NCBI RefSeq assembly: GCF_014200595.1
Contig: NZ_JACHCG010000001.1
Coordinates: forward strand, 2,356,001-2,420,000
DNA length: 64,000 nucleotides
Direction of reading: 5' to 3'
Source: Pedobacter cryoconitis
GTDB taxonomy: Bacteria > Bacteroidota > Bacteroidia > Sphingobacteriales > Sphingobacteriaceae
Below are positions 41,121 to 49,868 of the stretch, in pieces; position 1 is the first letter of the stretch, and every line of letters starts with the position of its first letter. The notes beneath the pieces are model-generated. The model was given only the letters and a program-made list of their open reading frames with translations, made no database searches and was not told the DNA's origin. A program made the translations under genes and the position numbers.

Positions 41121-41441
41121 TTAATGCTGTTTAAGTTGGGTAAAAAGTCTGCGGGATCGGAATTGGATGTGGGTAGGTAAATTTCTTTTAGCAAGAAACT
41201 TCATTAAGCCATGTTCTCCGAAACGGTGGCTGAGACGGAAGACAGCGAAAAAAAGTGCTGATCCTAATATGCCAACTACTGGCAAAAGGATAAACAACCC
41301 GACCTTTAGAATATAACCGATAGCAAAGCCAAGCAGTAATAACACCAGACCAATGGCTAAATATGCAATGTACTGTGCCTTTAGTCCTTTGAACATGATC
41401 GGCTTGGAAACGCCTTTGTTAATTTGATATACGCTTGCCAT
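41121..41441 (-). CDS. traF: Conjugative transposon protein TraF (DUF4133)
   Basis: The 106-residue protein starts MASVYQINKGVSKPIMFKG and has two adjacent membrane segments (about residues 25-70), the DUF4133/TraF pattern. TraF is a VirB3-like inner membrane part that works with TraG. The ATG at 41441 fits the family; the longer frame lies inside traE. It ends 2 bases before traG. Confidence 0.93.
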   Translation of the reverse strand: MASVYQINKGVSKPIMFKGLKAQYIAYLAIGLVLLLLGFAIGYILKVGLFILLPVVGILGSALFFAVFRLSHRFGEHGLMKFLAKRNLPTHIQFRSRRLFTQLKQH

Positions 41442-41443
41442 GA

Positions 41444-41776
41444 TCAGACTCCGAAAAAGGATTTCAATACCGTGATGACAATGACAAGAAAAATACATGA
41501 ACCAAACCATGCGGCTGCCACCTTGCTGGTATCCGGTTCTCCAGCATTCCATTTGTTAAAAACCTTGACAGCACCAATGATGCCCATCACTGCTCCGATT
41601 GCGTACATTAATGTACCTCCAGTATCAAAATATCCTTTTACTTCTTCAGCGGCCTTTTGTATACCTGCTTTCCCGCTCTGGGCTGATACGGTAAAAGCAT
41701 ACAGTAAGTTATAAATACAGAGAGTAAAGCCCAATAACAGAGTTTTTGCGAAATATTGTTTTTTTGAATTGACCAT
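41444..41776 (-). CDS. traE: Conjugative transposon protein TraE (DUF4134)
   Basis: The 110-residue protein has a signal-like hydrophobic start, then GIQKAAEEVKGYFDTGGTLMY and two membrane segments (about 60-75 and 88-108), the DUF4134/TraE pattern. TraE is a VirB2-like, pilin-type part of the mating apparatus. It precedes traF by 2 bases. Confidence 0.93.
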   Translation of the reverse strand: MVNSKKQYFAKTLLLGFTLCIYNLLYAFTVSAQSGKAGIQKAAEEVKGYFDTGGTLMYAIGAVMGIIGAVKVFNKWNAGEPDTSKVAAAWFGSCIFLVIVITVLKSFFGV

Positions 41777-41831
41777 ATGATTTTACATTTGCTAATGTTG
41801 GAATTGATTAAAGGAATAAATCCGGAAGGCA

Positions 41832-42350
41832 TTAATACCAGATATCTTCAAGCTCCTTTGTAGTGATATGAAAGGACGCGTGATCAATGATAAATTCGTT
41901 AATGCGGTGCAGATTGGGATTGGAAGCTATTCCTGGGTAATTTTCCCGAATAGCAGAAATGAGGTTTAAAAAATCGTGTTTATTACCATCTTCCTTAGCA
42001 AGGATGCCGAATATGATTTTGATCTCTTCCAAAACATCACTAACCACACCGAGCCTTTCCTCTTTCTCATCATCACTGACGAAAGAAACCTCATCAATAC
42101 TCACTTTGGACATTCCTTCAGGTAGTTTAGATTTGCCCATAAGCTCAGGTTCATCATCGTCACTGAGTACATCTACGTTTTTGTCCCATTTGTGATCAAG
42201 TGGATGATCTTCTTCATCGGCTGTAGACTTCCTATTCAGAAGAGCTTTTAATTGTTTTGGGTAATAGATCAGGATTACACCGATATACCAGACGATTGTC
42301 AGTACCAGGGTTGCAACAAGAAATTGTTGCCATGTAAATTGTTGTAACAT
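41832..42350 (-). CDS. Membrane protein of the tra operon, unassigned
   Basis: The 172-residue protein has one membrane segment (about residues 9-29), then an acidic linker (SDDDEPE, SDDEKEE) and a helical C-terminal part. It leads the tra operon upstream of traE, in the place of TraC/TraD of CTnDOT-type elements, but I see no clear match to either. Confidence 0.72.
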   Translation of the reverse strand: MLQQFTWQQFLVATLVLTIVWYIGVILIYYPKQLKALLNRKSTADEEDHPLDHKWDKNVDVLSDDDEPELMGKSKLPEGMSKVSIDEVSFVSDDEKEERLGVVSDVLEEIKIIFGILAKEDGNKHDFLNLISAIRENYPGIASNPNLHRINEFIIDHASFHITTKELEDIWY

Positions 42351-42482
42351 AATTTTCGCTTTAAATCCGAAGTACCATTACCTGGATCTAAAGCAAATTT
42401 TGTGATGTAGCAGATTCTTCCTTGACAACCACTTAGGTAGTCACCATAAATAAATCTGTTATATGGATGAATCTAGCAGGAC

Positions 42483-43340
42483 TTAACCTTTCAAATTCGG
42501 ACGAAAGGCATCCTCGTCGTCTATCTTTTTATTAATTGATTTGACCATTTCATCCAGATACTTTGTTCTACTGAGCCGTTTTCGCTGTTTTATTTCCGAA
42601 AACCTACGATATGGCCTTCCTATATTTACATTAAAAACCTTTTCAAACTTGCGCACTAACTCAGCAAGACCTATTTTCCCATTATTAACCTGGGCAGTTT
42701 GATAAATTCCATACGCCATTTCTAATAGATTAATACTTTCTCCAGTCCATTTTGTTTCAATATCATCACCTGAAAAAGGATGAAAATCAACACCTGCAAT
42801 TGCTGCTTCCAGGTACCGGGCAATCTGTTCAGTTGCTATAATCCGGGCATAAATATAGTCACCAGCGGTAGAGAACCTTTCATCCTGATCTACCCTAACT
42901 TTACATAACCAACGTGGCGTATCAGAAACTCCACGAAGAAATAATTGGCTGTCTAGATAATCATCTTCAGAGCGGTAATAGGCGTAAATTTGCCTGTTAC
43001 CTTCAAAAAAGCGTTTAATGGTTTTGAGTTCACTTTCATAATAACCCTTTAAATGAAGCAAACCACCCTCTGGTTTATCAAATTCTAAACGTTCAACGTT
43101 GCTATAGAAAATTAATAGGCTGCTGAATTTGGGCTTAATCACTTTAAAAAAGTTAATTTCTTCTTCCTGGGAAGTAAATGAATAATCAAGCACCTTTTCT
43201 TTTAATAGGGATAGAAAGGTAGATGCTGTTTGCACACGCAATTTTCGTTGACTTGTGATCGAATGATCTGACGAATTATCAATTTCATCCAGTGCAATGC
43301 GTTGCATTTTGTAGAGGTCTTCTGCAATTTCTTTGATCAT
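42483..43340 (-). CDS. RteC-domain protein
   Basis: The 285-residue protein has the RteC pattern: a helical N-terminal region with FFKVIKPKFSSLLIFYSNVERLE and a conserved C-terminal part (WTGESINLLEMAYGIYQTAQVNNGKIGLAELVRKFEKVFNV, split by other residues) that acts as a DNA-binding module. RteC in CTnDOT activates the excision operon. Here it is on the same strand as tra and may regulate excision or transfer of the element. Confidence 0.9.
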   Translation of the reverse strand: MIKEIAEDLYKMQRIALDEIDNSSDHSITSQRKLRVQTASTFLSLLKEKVLDYSFTSQEEEINFFKVIKPKFSSLLIFYSNVERLEFDKPEGGLLHLKGYYESELKTIKRFFEGNRQIYAYYRSEDDYLDSQLFLRGVSDTPRWLCKVRVDQDERFSTAGDYIYARIIATEQIARYLEAAIAGVDFHPFSGDDIETKWTGESINLLEMAYGIYQTAQVNNGKIGLAELVRKFEKVFNVNIGRPYRRFSEIKQRKRLSRTKYLDEMVKSINKKIDDEDAFRPNLKG

Positions 43341-43514
43341 AATTAATAAGTTTACATTTAAAAAAGAAAAACAAAGTGGAAAGAATTAACCTAGTTGGAA
43401 AGTGACACAGATGACACCCTAAAAGTGTCACATTGGAACATAATCCGTTGTAAAACTATTGATAACTGCATTTTTACATTACACTTTTAGTCTTTCATTT
43501 TTATTTACGTACCC

Positions 43515-43558
43515 AAAAAAAAAGTGTGACCTTCTCTGTAAAAGAAAAAATCACACTT
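43515..43558 (-). terminator. Terminator after the 417-residue gene
   Basis: AAGTGTGA at 43522-43529 pairs with TCACACTT at 43551-43558, and on the minus strand a T run follows (43515-43521). Related AGTGTGA/TCACACT words recur nearby (43384-43450). Confidence 0.72.
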
Positions 43559-43607
43559 AAACTTAAGAGGGTATGTAACCAAATAACCGGACTCGAAACA
43601 TTATAAG

Positions 43608-44861
43608 TTATAGATCGAAAAATTCCAATAGGTAAGGCATGGTTAATATTCCAAGAAACCATAATTTCAAACAATCTGTGTAATGAGTATCAATATAGGT
43701 GATCATCGCAACAAGCCAAAACCGTATTTTTTTCACAATCCTTATTGGAACAACTTTATTCATACTAAAAACATTCCTCATATATTGTGCAGAGGGATTG
43801 TTAGACCGATCTGTTTTAATGTGATTGGCAACGAAACTATAAAGGTTAGCTTTATACCTGGTTTTAATAAAGCGGACTTCGAGCATTACCCGTAAAAGAA
43901 AAAATAGCTCTTCAATAGTAGTACTAACAGAAAAATAATAGTTGGAGCCTCGTTTCCCTTTACCATCAGTGGGAAATGGAGCAATAACCGCTTTCATTTT
44001 TGAAATTATATCCAGTTCCCGGTGAACATAACTGGAAATTGACTCCAAAATTGTCGGTACCTCCGTATTGTAACCATCTTTAATTTCTGGTCTAATATTA
44101 TCAATGATTTTCAATAATACCAGCCATTCCATCTCTTGATCCTCATATGGCATATCTGGACTTACTATTGTAACAGCGTATTCAAGGAAAAATTCATAAA
44201 AAGGCAATGGATTAAAGTTCTGGCCAATTAGGAGCTTGATCAATTTCATTGTCTCTCCAACCTCTGCTTGATCAAGATAAACAACTAGTACATCAACCAA
44301 ATTTTGCATGTAAAGGAACTGCCTCCAGGATTTGATCGCATTATTTTCGGGGTGATGAAGACCGATCAGATAACTATCCAAGATTAATATGAGGTCAGGT
44401 TCAATATGTTTAACCTGCATTTTATGGATTATTGTTTTATGTAGCGGTATAGCCTGCTTATTATTATAGACTAGCCAAAACGGAATATTGCCATTTACGT
44501 CAAAGTGATCAGGATAGTTATCAAATAATTCCTCTAATTTCTTCACCGACTGCAATCCTATTTCTTTGAGACAAGCTTGAATGTCTGACCGACAATTATC
44601 ATTACAAGGCTCAAATTGCTGATGAAGGTGGTATAAATTATTTGAAAATTCAGTTAATGTATTTTGTGCCATTTTAATGAACATGGCTAGTTTATCATCC
44701 TGTTCATTTATTCTTGTTTCCAAATCACAGGTGAGTTCAGACCAAATGCTAAATAACACAGTTTTCCCATTGCGCCCTGAAGAATCATTCAGGCAACAAT
44801 TTTCTTTCAGCACAGAGACAGCCTCCATAAAGGCATCTACTTGAATAAATCCAGCAATCAC
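43608..44861 (-). CDS. Hypothetical 417-residue protein upstream of rteC
   Basis: I do not recognise the family. The protein is helical with Cys residues near 22-23 and 103-107, which may form a metal or disulfide site, and a C-terminal hydrophobic segment (about 385-410). It is common to see a large helical protein of this kind next to RteC in Sphingobacteriaceae mobile elements. The start is GTG at 44861 with an AGGA-like site 9 bases upstream; an ATG 11 codons later is the alternative. Confidence 0.65.
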   Translation of the reverse strand: MIAGFIQVDAFMEAVSVLKENCCLNDSSGRNGKTVLFSIWSELTCDLETRINEQDDKLAMFIKMAQNTLTEFSNNLYHLHQQFEPCNDNCRSDIQACLKEIGLQSVKKLEELFDNYPDHFDVNGNIPFWLVYNNKQAIPLHKTIIHKMQVKHIEPDLILILDSYLIGLHHPENNAIKSWRQFLYMQNLVDVLVVYLDQAEVGETMKLIKLLIGQNFNPLPFYEFFLEYAVTIVSPDMPYEDQEMEWLVLLKIIDNIRPEIKDGYNTEVPTILESISSYVHRELDIISKMKAVIAPFPTDGKGKRGSNYYFSVSTTIEELFFLLRVMLEVRFIKTRYKANLYSFVANHIKTDRSNNPSAQYMRNVFSMNKVVPIRIVKKIRFWLVAMITYIDTHYTDCLKLWFLGILTMPYLLEFFDL

Positions 44862-45271
44862 TTGTGTTTTCCTTTCTCGTTCCTAACCAATTGCATATTG
44901 CTGATAGTCTCACAAAAGGCCATCAAGTATCTGATTTTCAGCAGCGTGCAACAACTATAGTAAATATCACAATAAAGTGATAAAATAAGTAATTTATTTT
45001 TGTCACCTAAAATCAACGTTTAAAGCCCATTTGAGCCTCATTTCAGGGCAATGTTACAGATTTTGCGAAGTAAAGTGTCATGCAAATTGATGATTAAAAA
45101 TTTGTTTATTGCCGTTGTTAAGGAAATTTCTTGAACAAATTGAACAAAATGAACTTTATTAAGCATTTAACAGGATGCAAGTTTTTTCAAGAAAAAAGTG
45201 ACTACCATGAATTTATAAACCAGTATGATTAACAATTGACTTTTTACTTTCGGTAAACGGCATAAGAGCAG
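44862..45271. other. Divergent control region between the 417-residue gene and the Crp-type gene
   Basis: No gene is seen in 410 bases. A short palindrome, TATCAC-AATAAA-GTGATA, lies at 44965-44982 and could be a regulator site. The TATTTTTG at 44996-45003 resembles a Bacteroidota -7 box for the plus strand, but I see no good -33 box. Confidence 0.4.
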
Positions 45272-45853
45272 ATGACTAATCCAGCATATAAAATGTTATT
45301 CGAGGAATTTGAAAGGTACTACCCTCAAATCTCCTCTGGATTTAAAATAAAAGTCCAGGAGAAATTATATGAAGTCACCTATAAAAAGGGTACAAGAGTA
45401 TTAAGTTACAAGCAGATCCAGGAATCTGGATTGTTTATATATCATGGGTCTGCTATTGAACTGTTTGTTGATCCACTTACACTTGAAGAGACTACCACAA
45501 ATTTTTGGTTTGAAAGAGATTTTCCATACACCACTCCTGGCTTATTCAGCAGGGAACCATCGCAAAGTTATATCATGCTTTTAGAAGATACTCACTTCGT
45601 GGGGATACCTTTTGCAGATTTTACGATGCTGAAAAATGAATTTCCTGATGTTGAATTACTAACTGAGAATATTAGGAGCCATTATGATAAGCTTCGGTTG
45701 CAATATTTGGCAGACTTTAGATATCCAGCATATGAAAGGGTAAAAAAACTGGAGAAATTGTATCCCGACATATATAAAAGGTTAGAAATTCAACATATAG
45801 CCCAATATCTTAAAATAAACGTAAAAACTTTGAGCAGGCTACGTAAGAAATGA
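45272..45853 (+). CDS. Crp/Fnr-family transcriptional regulator
   Basis: The 193-residue protein has an N-terminal cyclic-nucleotide-binding-like beta roll (about 25-115) and a C-terminal winged-helix DNA-binding segment, visible as IQHIAQYLKINVKTLSRLRK. It lacks the usual Fnr Cys cluster. Its place upstream of the MauE-SusC locus suggests local control of uptake or redox genes, which is inference. Confidence 0.9.
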   Translation: MTNPAYKMLFEEFERYYPQISSGFKIKVQEKLYEVTYKKGTRVLSYKQIQESGLFIYHGSAIELFVDPLTLEETTTNFWFERDFPYTTPGLFSREPSQSYIMLLEDTHFVGIPFADFTMLKNEFPDVELLTENIRSHYDKLRLQYLADFRYPAYERVKKLEKLYPDIYKRLEIQHIAQYLKINVKTLSRLRKK

Positions 45854-46105
45854 GGGTTATTAAAATCTGCGAATAATATTCTTAATCGGACATTTATCCC
45901 CTTTTTCTAACACAAATGCCCAATTTTTTTACCCCAAATGTCTGGTGTTTTTTTTCATTTACAACCGAACTTTAATTTACAGTTCGTTCAAATTTTCATT
46001 TAAAAAAGAAAGGAAAGCCGTGACAAAGAGTATTCTTAGAAAAAGTAGGATACGCACCTGCTAAACACAAAATCACCTATTTGATAAATAATTTGCAACT
46101 GAGTT

Positions 46106-46564
46106 ATGGGAACTACGTTCATTAAAAGAACATTTAAATTTTCTGAGGTTACTAAAGAAAAAGTGATCTTTGGTATTTGTCTGGCCTGCATATTTCTATT
46201 TTTATCTTCTGCTTATAGTAAAATAGCTGACCATAAGACCTTTGTTCAGGGCTTAAGCAGGGTATCATTAATTGGGTCATATGCCGAGATAATTGGTTGG
46301 CTCGTTCCACTCATAGAAATCACTGCATCTATTTTGTTAATAGTACCAAAAACATATAAAATAGGACTTGTGGTTTTTATATGGACTATGTCTGTCTTTA
46401 GTTTATATATTCTTAGTATGTTATTATGGGCTAAAGAGCTTCCATGTCATTGCAATTTGATTATCAATTCATTTAACTGGGTACAACATGTCTGGTTTAA
46501 TCTTGCTTTTATTGGGATTGCTGGACTTGCGCTCAGGATTAGTAAACAAAATGTCAAATCTTAA
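46106..46564 (+). CDS. MauE/DoxX-like redox-associated membrane protein
   Basis: The 152-residue protein has four membrane segments and the MauE-type pattern KVIFGICLACIFLFLSSAYSKI. A Cys-His-Cys motif (LPCHC) lies near residue 114, between the third and fourth segments. Members supply electrons to disulfide-forming proteins in the envelope. It is followed by a DUF6520-like peptide and, convergently, a TlpA-like thioredoxin. Confidence 0.83.
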   Translation: MGTTFIKRTFKFSEVTKEKVIFGICLACIFLFLSSAYSKIADHKTFVQGLSRVSLIGSYAEIIGWLVPLIEITASILLIVPKTYKIGLVVFIWTMSVFSLYILSMLLWAKELPCHCNLIINSFNWVQHVWFNLAFIGIAGLALRISKQNVKS

Positions 46565-46576
46565 CAATGGACAACA

Positions 46577-46879
46577 ATGAAAAATTATCAAAAAATTGCT
46601 TTAGCACTTATGGTAGGTGTTTCTGCATTAGGATTCAGTGCCTTTCAAAATTCGGCAAATGCCAACTTGAAACTATCTCAACAAACATTCTATAATATTA
46701 AAGGAATTACGAGTACAAATCCTGCCGATTACATTTACAGACCAAATGGCAGCTGTCTTACTTCTTCAAAAGCTTGTAGTGCTGTTTGGAATTATTCAGG
46801 AACTTTAACCCCGGGGTCTCATCCAAACGGAACAAAAGTTTCTCCATCGGACGCAGTGGGTACATATGACGGAAATTAA
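46577..46879 (+). CDS. DUF6520-like secreted peptide
   Basis: The 100-residue protein starts MKNYQKIALALMVGVSALGFSAF, a signal-like segment that marks the DUF6520 family. The mature part has two Cys residues (NGSCLTSSKACSAVW) that could form a disulfide. It is 12 bases behind the MauE-like gene. The function is unknown; a disulfide-bonded substrate of the MauE/thioredoxin pair is possible. Confidence 0.72.
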   Translation: MKNYQKIALALMVGVSALGFSAFQNSANANLKLSQQTFYNIKGITSTNPADYIYRPNGSCLTSSKACSAVWNYSGTLTPGSHPNGTKVSPSDAVGTYDGN

Positions 46880-46916
46880 AAGAAGAAGGGCTGTAAACAG
46901 CCCTTCTTCTTTTAAT
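46875..46916. terminator. Bidirectional intrinsic terminator
   Basis: A 19-bp perfect stem (46875-46893 with 46898-46916) with loop TAAA is followed by T runs on both strands. The stop of the DUF6520-like gene and the stop of the TlpA-like gene both lie inside it. Confidence 0.93.
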
Positions 46917-48432
46917 TTTTATTTATTGCATCTGAAAGAATCTGAGATAGCCTAACAGCTGAAATTCTGAGATCAGTTCGGCTATTATTATATAGCTTAC
47001 CTTGTTTATCAATTACTATAGGCCGTGGATAAGAATATACTGCCAACTGTTTCAGGATTGCATGATTACTACCCAAACCATTTGTATATAAATTGACAGC
47101 ATGAGGTGAGGTATACTTACCATCTTTGATGCTTTTTAGCCATTTTTCTTTATCTCTATCAATAGAGACGGAGATAAAAACTATCTTTTTATTATCTTGG
47201 AAGTCCTTTTCAACTTTAGAAAGTAGATCTTGATAGTATAGTGTGCATCCCGAACAGCCTGTATACCAAAAATCTATAAAAACAACTTTACCAAGGAATT
47301 GGCTTAATTTAACTTCTTTACTATTTTCATCAACTAACATAAAATCAACAACCTTTGTTCCAAAGCTTTGATTTTTGATTAACTCTTTAAGCAATTGGAT
47401 ATACTGCGGATCATTCATTTTTTTTATAGCATTGCTAGCTATTGTTTCTTGATCATCTAAATGGGTATAATAATTAAGGATATACTCAGTCAAAACACGT
47501 TCCCTCAATTTGTCGTTAGATATCTCGTAAATCTGATCCAATAAACTTCTTCCATTTATTGTTCGTCCTTCAAACAAAAATTGACGTAATAAAAAAGAGG
47601 GATAGAATGCAGAATTAGCCAAAACATCTTGCGGAATGGCAATATTAGATTTAATCCGTGTTTGATAAAAATTCATGAATTTTCGCTTATTGGTATCGTT
47701 CAGTGAATTAATTCTTTCAGTGAAAATATTCAAATGCTTATATATGATGTTCATCTTTTTTGCAAACAGATTAAATTTGATTAGTTGGTACGCCTCGTTA
47801 GAAATGAGAGATTCGTAGTTTAACGAAAGTGAGTTGCTACTATCATCTAAAGTGTTAGCAAAGCTTATCGTCCGCTCCAATTCAGCTTCAATTGTATTTT
47901 TAACAACCAAATTTTTCTTTAATTCCCATTTGATTTCATTATCGTTCTGATTCTTGTTTAATAAATATTGATACTTATACTTCTGGATTCCTTCACCAGA
48001 AAATGAAATGTTTTGTGCGAAAATGGTGTTGTTTGCAGTTCCATTAAGGTCTACGTTCTGAATAAGCATATCTACATTGTCATTTGGTTCTGCTATATAT
48101 GAGTTTAGGATTTCTTTGATATTACCATCTTTGGCTTTGTAGGAAAGATTAAAATAAACCAAACTAGTATCAGGCAATTCAAATTCAAATCCACCTTCAT
48201 CGGAAATTGCTACTGTTTTTTGGTTGTAAGGAAGATATGCCGATTCTCCAAGAGGAAGTTTACAGCTTCTATATGTCAGGACAATTGAGTCCTTTTCGAA
48301 AACATTTAAAGTTCCACTAATCTTGATTTTTGAAAAAGAATTTTGCGCAGAAACCGTGCTGATTGTGCCAAGGCAGTAAAATGTCGCACTTAAAGACAAT
48401 ATAAGAAGTCTGGTAATAGATTTATTTATCAT
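46912..48432 (-). CDS. TlpA-like thioredoxin-domain protein
   Basis: The 506-residue protein has a signal peptide (about 1-31), a long N-terminal domain (about 35-350), probably DUF4369-like, and a C-terminal AhpC/TlpA thioredoxin domain with FIDFWYTGCSGC near residue 390. CxxC here reads CSGC. It acts in the periplasm as a thiol-disulfide exchange enzyme. The start is the ATG before INKSITRLL. It is the last gene of the susC-susD-tlpA operon, 22 bases from susD. Confidence 0.88.
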   Translation of the reverse strand: MINKSITRLLILSLSATFYCLGTISTVSAQNSFSKIKISGTLNVFEKDSIVLTYRSCKLPLGESAYLPYNQKTVAISDEGGFEFELPDTSLVYFNLSYKAKDGNIKEILNSYIAEPNDNVDMLIQNVDLNGTANNTIFAQNISFSGEGIQKYKYQYLLNKNQNDNEIKWELKKNLVVKNTIEAELERTISFANTLDDSSNSLSLNYESLISNEAYQLIKFNLFAKKMNIIYKHLNIFTERINSLNDTNKRKFMNFYQTRIKSNIAIPQDVLANSAFYPSFLLRQFLFEGRTINGRSLLDQIYEISNDKLRERVLTEYILNYYTHLDDQETIASNAIKKMNDPQYIQLLKELIKNQSFGTKVVDFMLVDENSKEVKLSQFLGKVVFIDFWYTGCSGCTLYYQDLLSKVEKDFQDNKKIVFISVSIDRDKEKWLKSIKDGKYTSPHAVNLYTNGLGSNHAILKQLAVYSYPRPIVIDKQGKLYNNSRTDLRISAVRLSQILSDAINKN

Positions 48433-48454
48433 AGTATATTTCTTAGGGCGATTA

Positions 48455-49861
48455 TTAATCTCTTTTATTTTGAACAATGTCACTTAGGTTTATTTCATCG
48501 GGTGGAATTGAGAGGGTATATTTAGGATCATTAGGAGAAAGTGCATAAACCTGATTATTTATTTTCCGCTTAATGGTTATGGCATAATTCGGATCACTAT
48601 TTAATCTCCTTAGATCAGTCCACCTTAACTCCCTAAAGGGTAATTCCTTTCTTCTCTCTTCGAGTATTATTTTAAGTGCTTCCAAGGAATTTGAAGCCGT
48701 CAACTCATTATATTCACTGGTTCCATCACTATTTTTCTTCCACCTGGTTTTAAGTAGCGTATTAATGTCTTCCATTGCCCGATTGACCATATTCTTTCGT
48801 GCGTAACATTCTGCTCGAATAAGCATGATTTCATCTACGGCAAGACCGTTAAAAAAGGCATTCGATCCACTGTAATTTCCCCTAAAGATCGCATCTGCAC
48901 CAGAAACGGTATAAAACAATGATTTACGGAGATCATTATTTTGATAAGTCCGGTATAAGGTTGTATCAACATTAAAGTTTGATCTGTAAATTATTGTATA
49001 ATTAGATGCCTCACTATGAAAAATAACCTCACCATTAAAGCGTGGAAATGATAAATTATCGGCCTCTTGTAAAGTATTATAATCAATGAGGAAACTATTT
49101 TTATTTAGGGACAGTTTAGCATATTCTAAAGCTTTATCATAATCCCTCATCCCTAAATAAACTCTTGCTAATAATGCATAAACAGCATTTTTGGATGGCC
49201 TTGTTAAGTAAATTTGTGATTCTGGAAGTAAGCCAATTGCAACATTTAAATCTTTTAGAATTTGGTCGTAGGTTTCCCGAATTGAAGACCTTTGCAACTT
49301 CGCATTAACATCTGAAGATAACCGCAATGGGAGTCCTAAATCAGTAGTACTGCTTATTTCTTCATAGGGTTTACAAAATAGTTGGGAAAGATTGTAATAA
49401 CTAAATGCTCTATAAAACAAGGCTGTTCCCTTAACATTATTCCAGTCATTTAAATTTTGGTTGGTTGAGGTTATTTTATTTACGCCCTCAATCGCAATAT
49501 TAGTATAAAGGATTCTCTTATAACTATTGTTCCAATCTGCATTATACGTTTCTCCTGCATAAAGTTCTTTTGACCATGTATACGAGTTCCTTTCCAGCGC
49601 ACTGCCACTATTTTGCCAATTACCGAAAGTGACATAATAATTATCAGAGCTGACTTCATTTAGACCCGGATAATTTGTGTTAAAAACATCTGTATTATCT
49701 AAGATTGCCTGAAAATCTTGTAATGTTGTTGGCACGACCAAAGATTTATCCGGCTTAGCATCTAACCAGTCTTTTTTACAAGATTGCAAGATGAGTATTG
49801 TGAATGCTAATAAAAAGCATTGAATATATTGCCTGTAAAGCGAAATATGTTTTTTCATCAT
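48455..49861 (-). CDS. SusD/RagB-family outer-membrane lipoprotein
   Basis: The 468-residue lipoprotein has a signal peptide with lipobox near Cys28 (ILQSC) and the SusD pattern: tetratricopeptide-like helices, KGTALFYRAFSYYNLSQLF and ILEERRKELPFRELRWTDLRRLN (split in two). SusD caps the SusC channel and binds the ligand at the cell surface. The gene is 7 bases behind susC. The ligand is not clear; there is no CAZyme nearby, so a peptide or other nutrient is possible. Confidence 0.95.
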   Translation of the reverse strand: MMKKHISLYRQYIQCFLLAFTILILQSCKKDWLDAKPDKSLVVPTTLQDFQAILDNTDVFNTNYPGLNEVSSDNYYVTFGNWQNSGSALERNSYTWSKELYAGETYNADWNNSYKRILYTNIAIEGVNKITSTNQNLNDWNNVKGTALFYRAFSYYNLSQLFCKPYEEISSTTDLGLPLRLSSDVNAKLQRSSIRETYDQILKDLNVAIGLLPESQIYLTRPSKNAVYALLARVYLGMRDYDKALEYAKLSLNKNSFLIDYNTLQEADNLSFPRFNGEVIFHSEASNYTIIYRSNFNVDTTLYRTYQNNDLRKSLFYTVSGADAIFRGNYSGSNAFFNGLAVDEIMLIRAECYARKNMVNRAMEDINTLLKTRWKKNSDGTSEYNELTASNSLEALKIILEERRKELPFRELRWTDLRRLNSDPNYAITIKRKINNQVYALSPNDPKYTLSIPPDEINLSDIVQNKRD

Positions 49862-49868
49862 TTTAAGT

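Noticed and set aside
45966..45986. Inverted repeat CGAACT/AGTTCG between the Crp-type and MauE-like genes
   Set aside because: It is only 6 bp with a 9-base gap and lies over 100 bases from the next start; it is too weak to call an operator.
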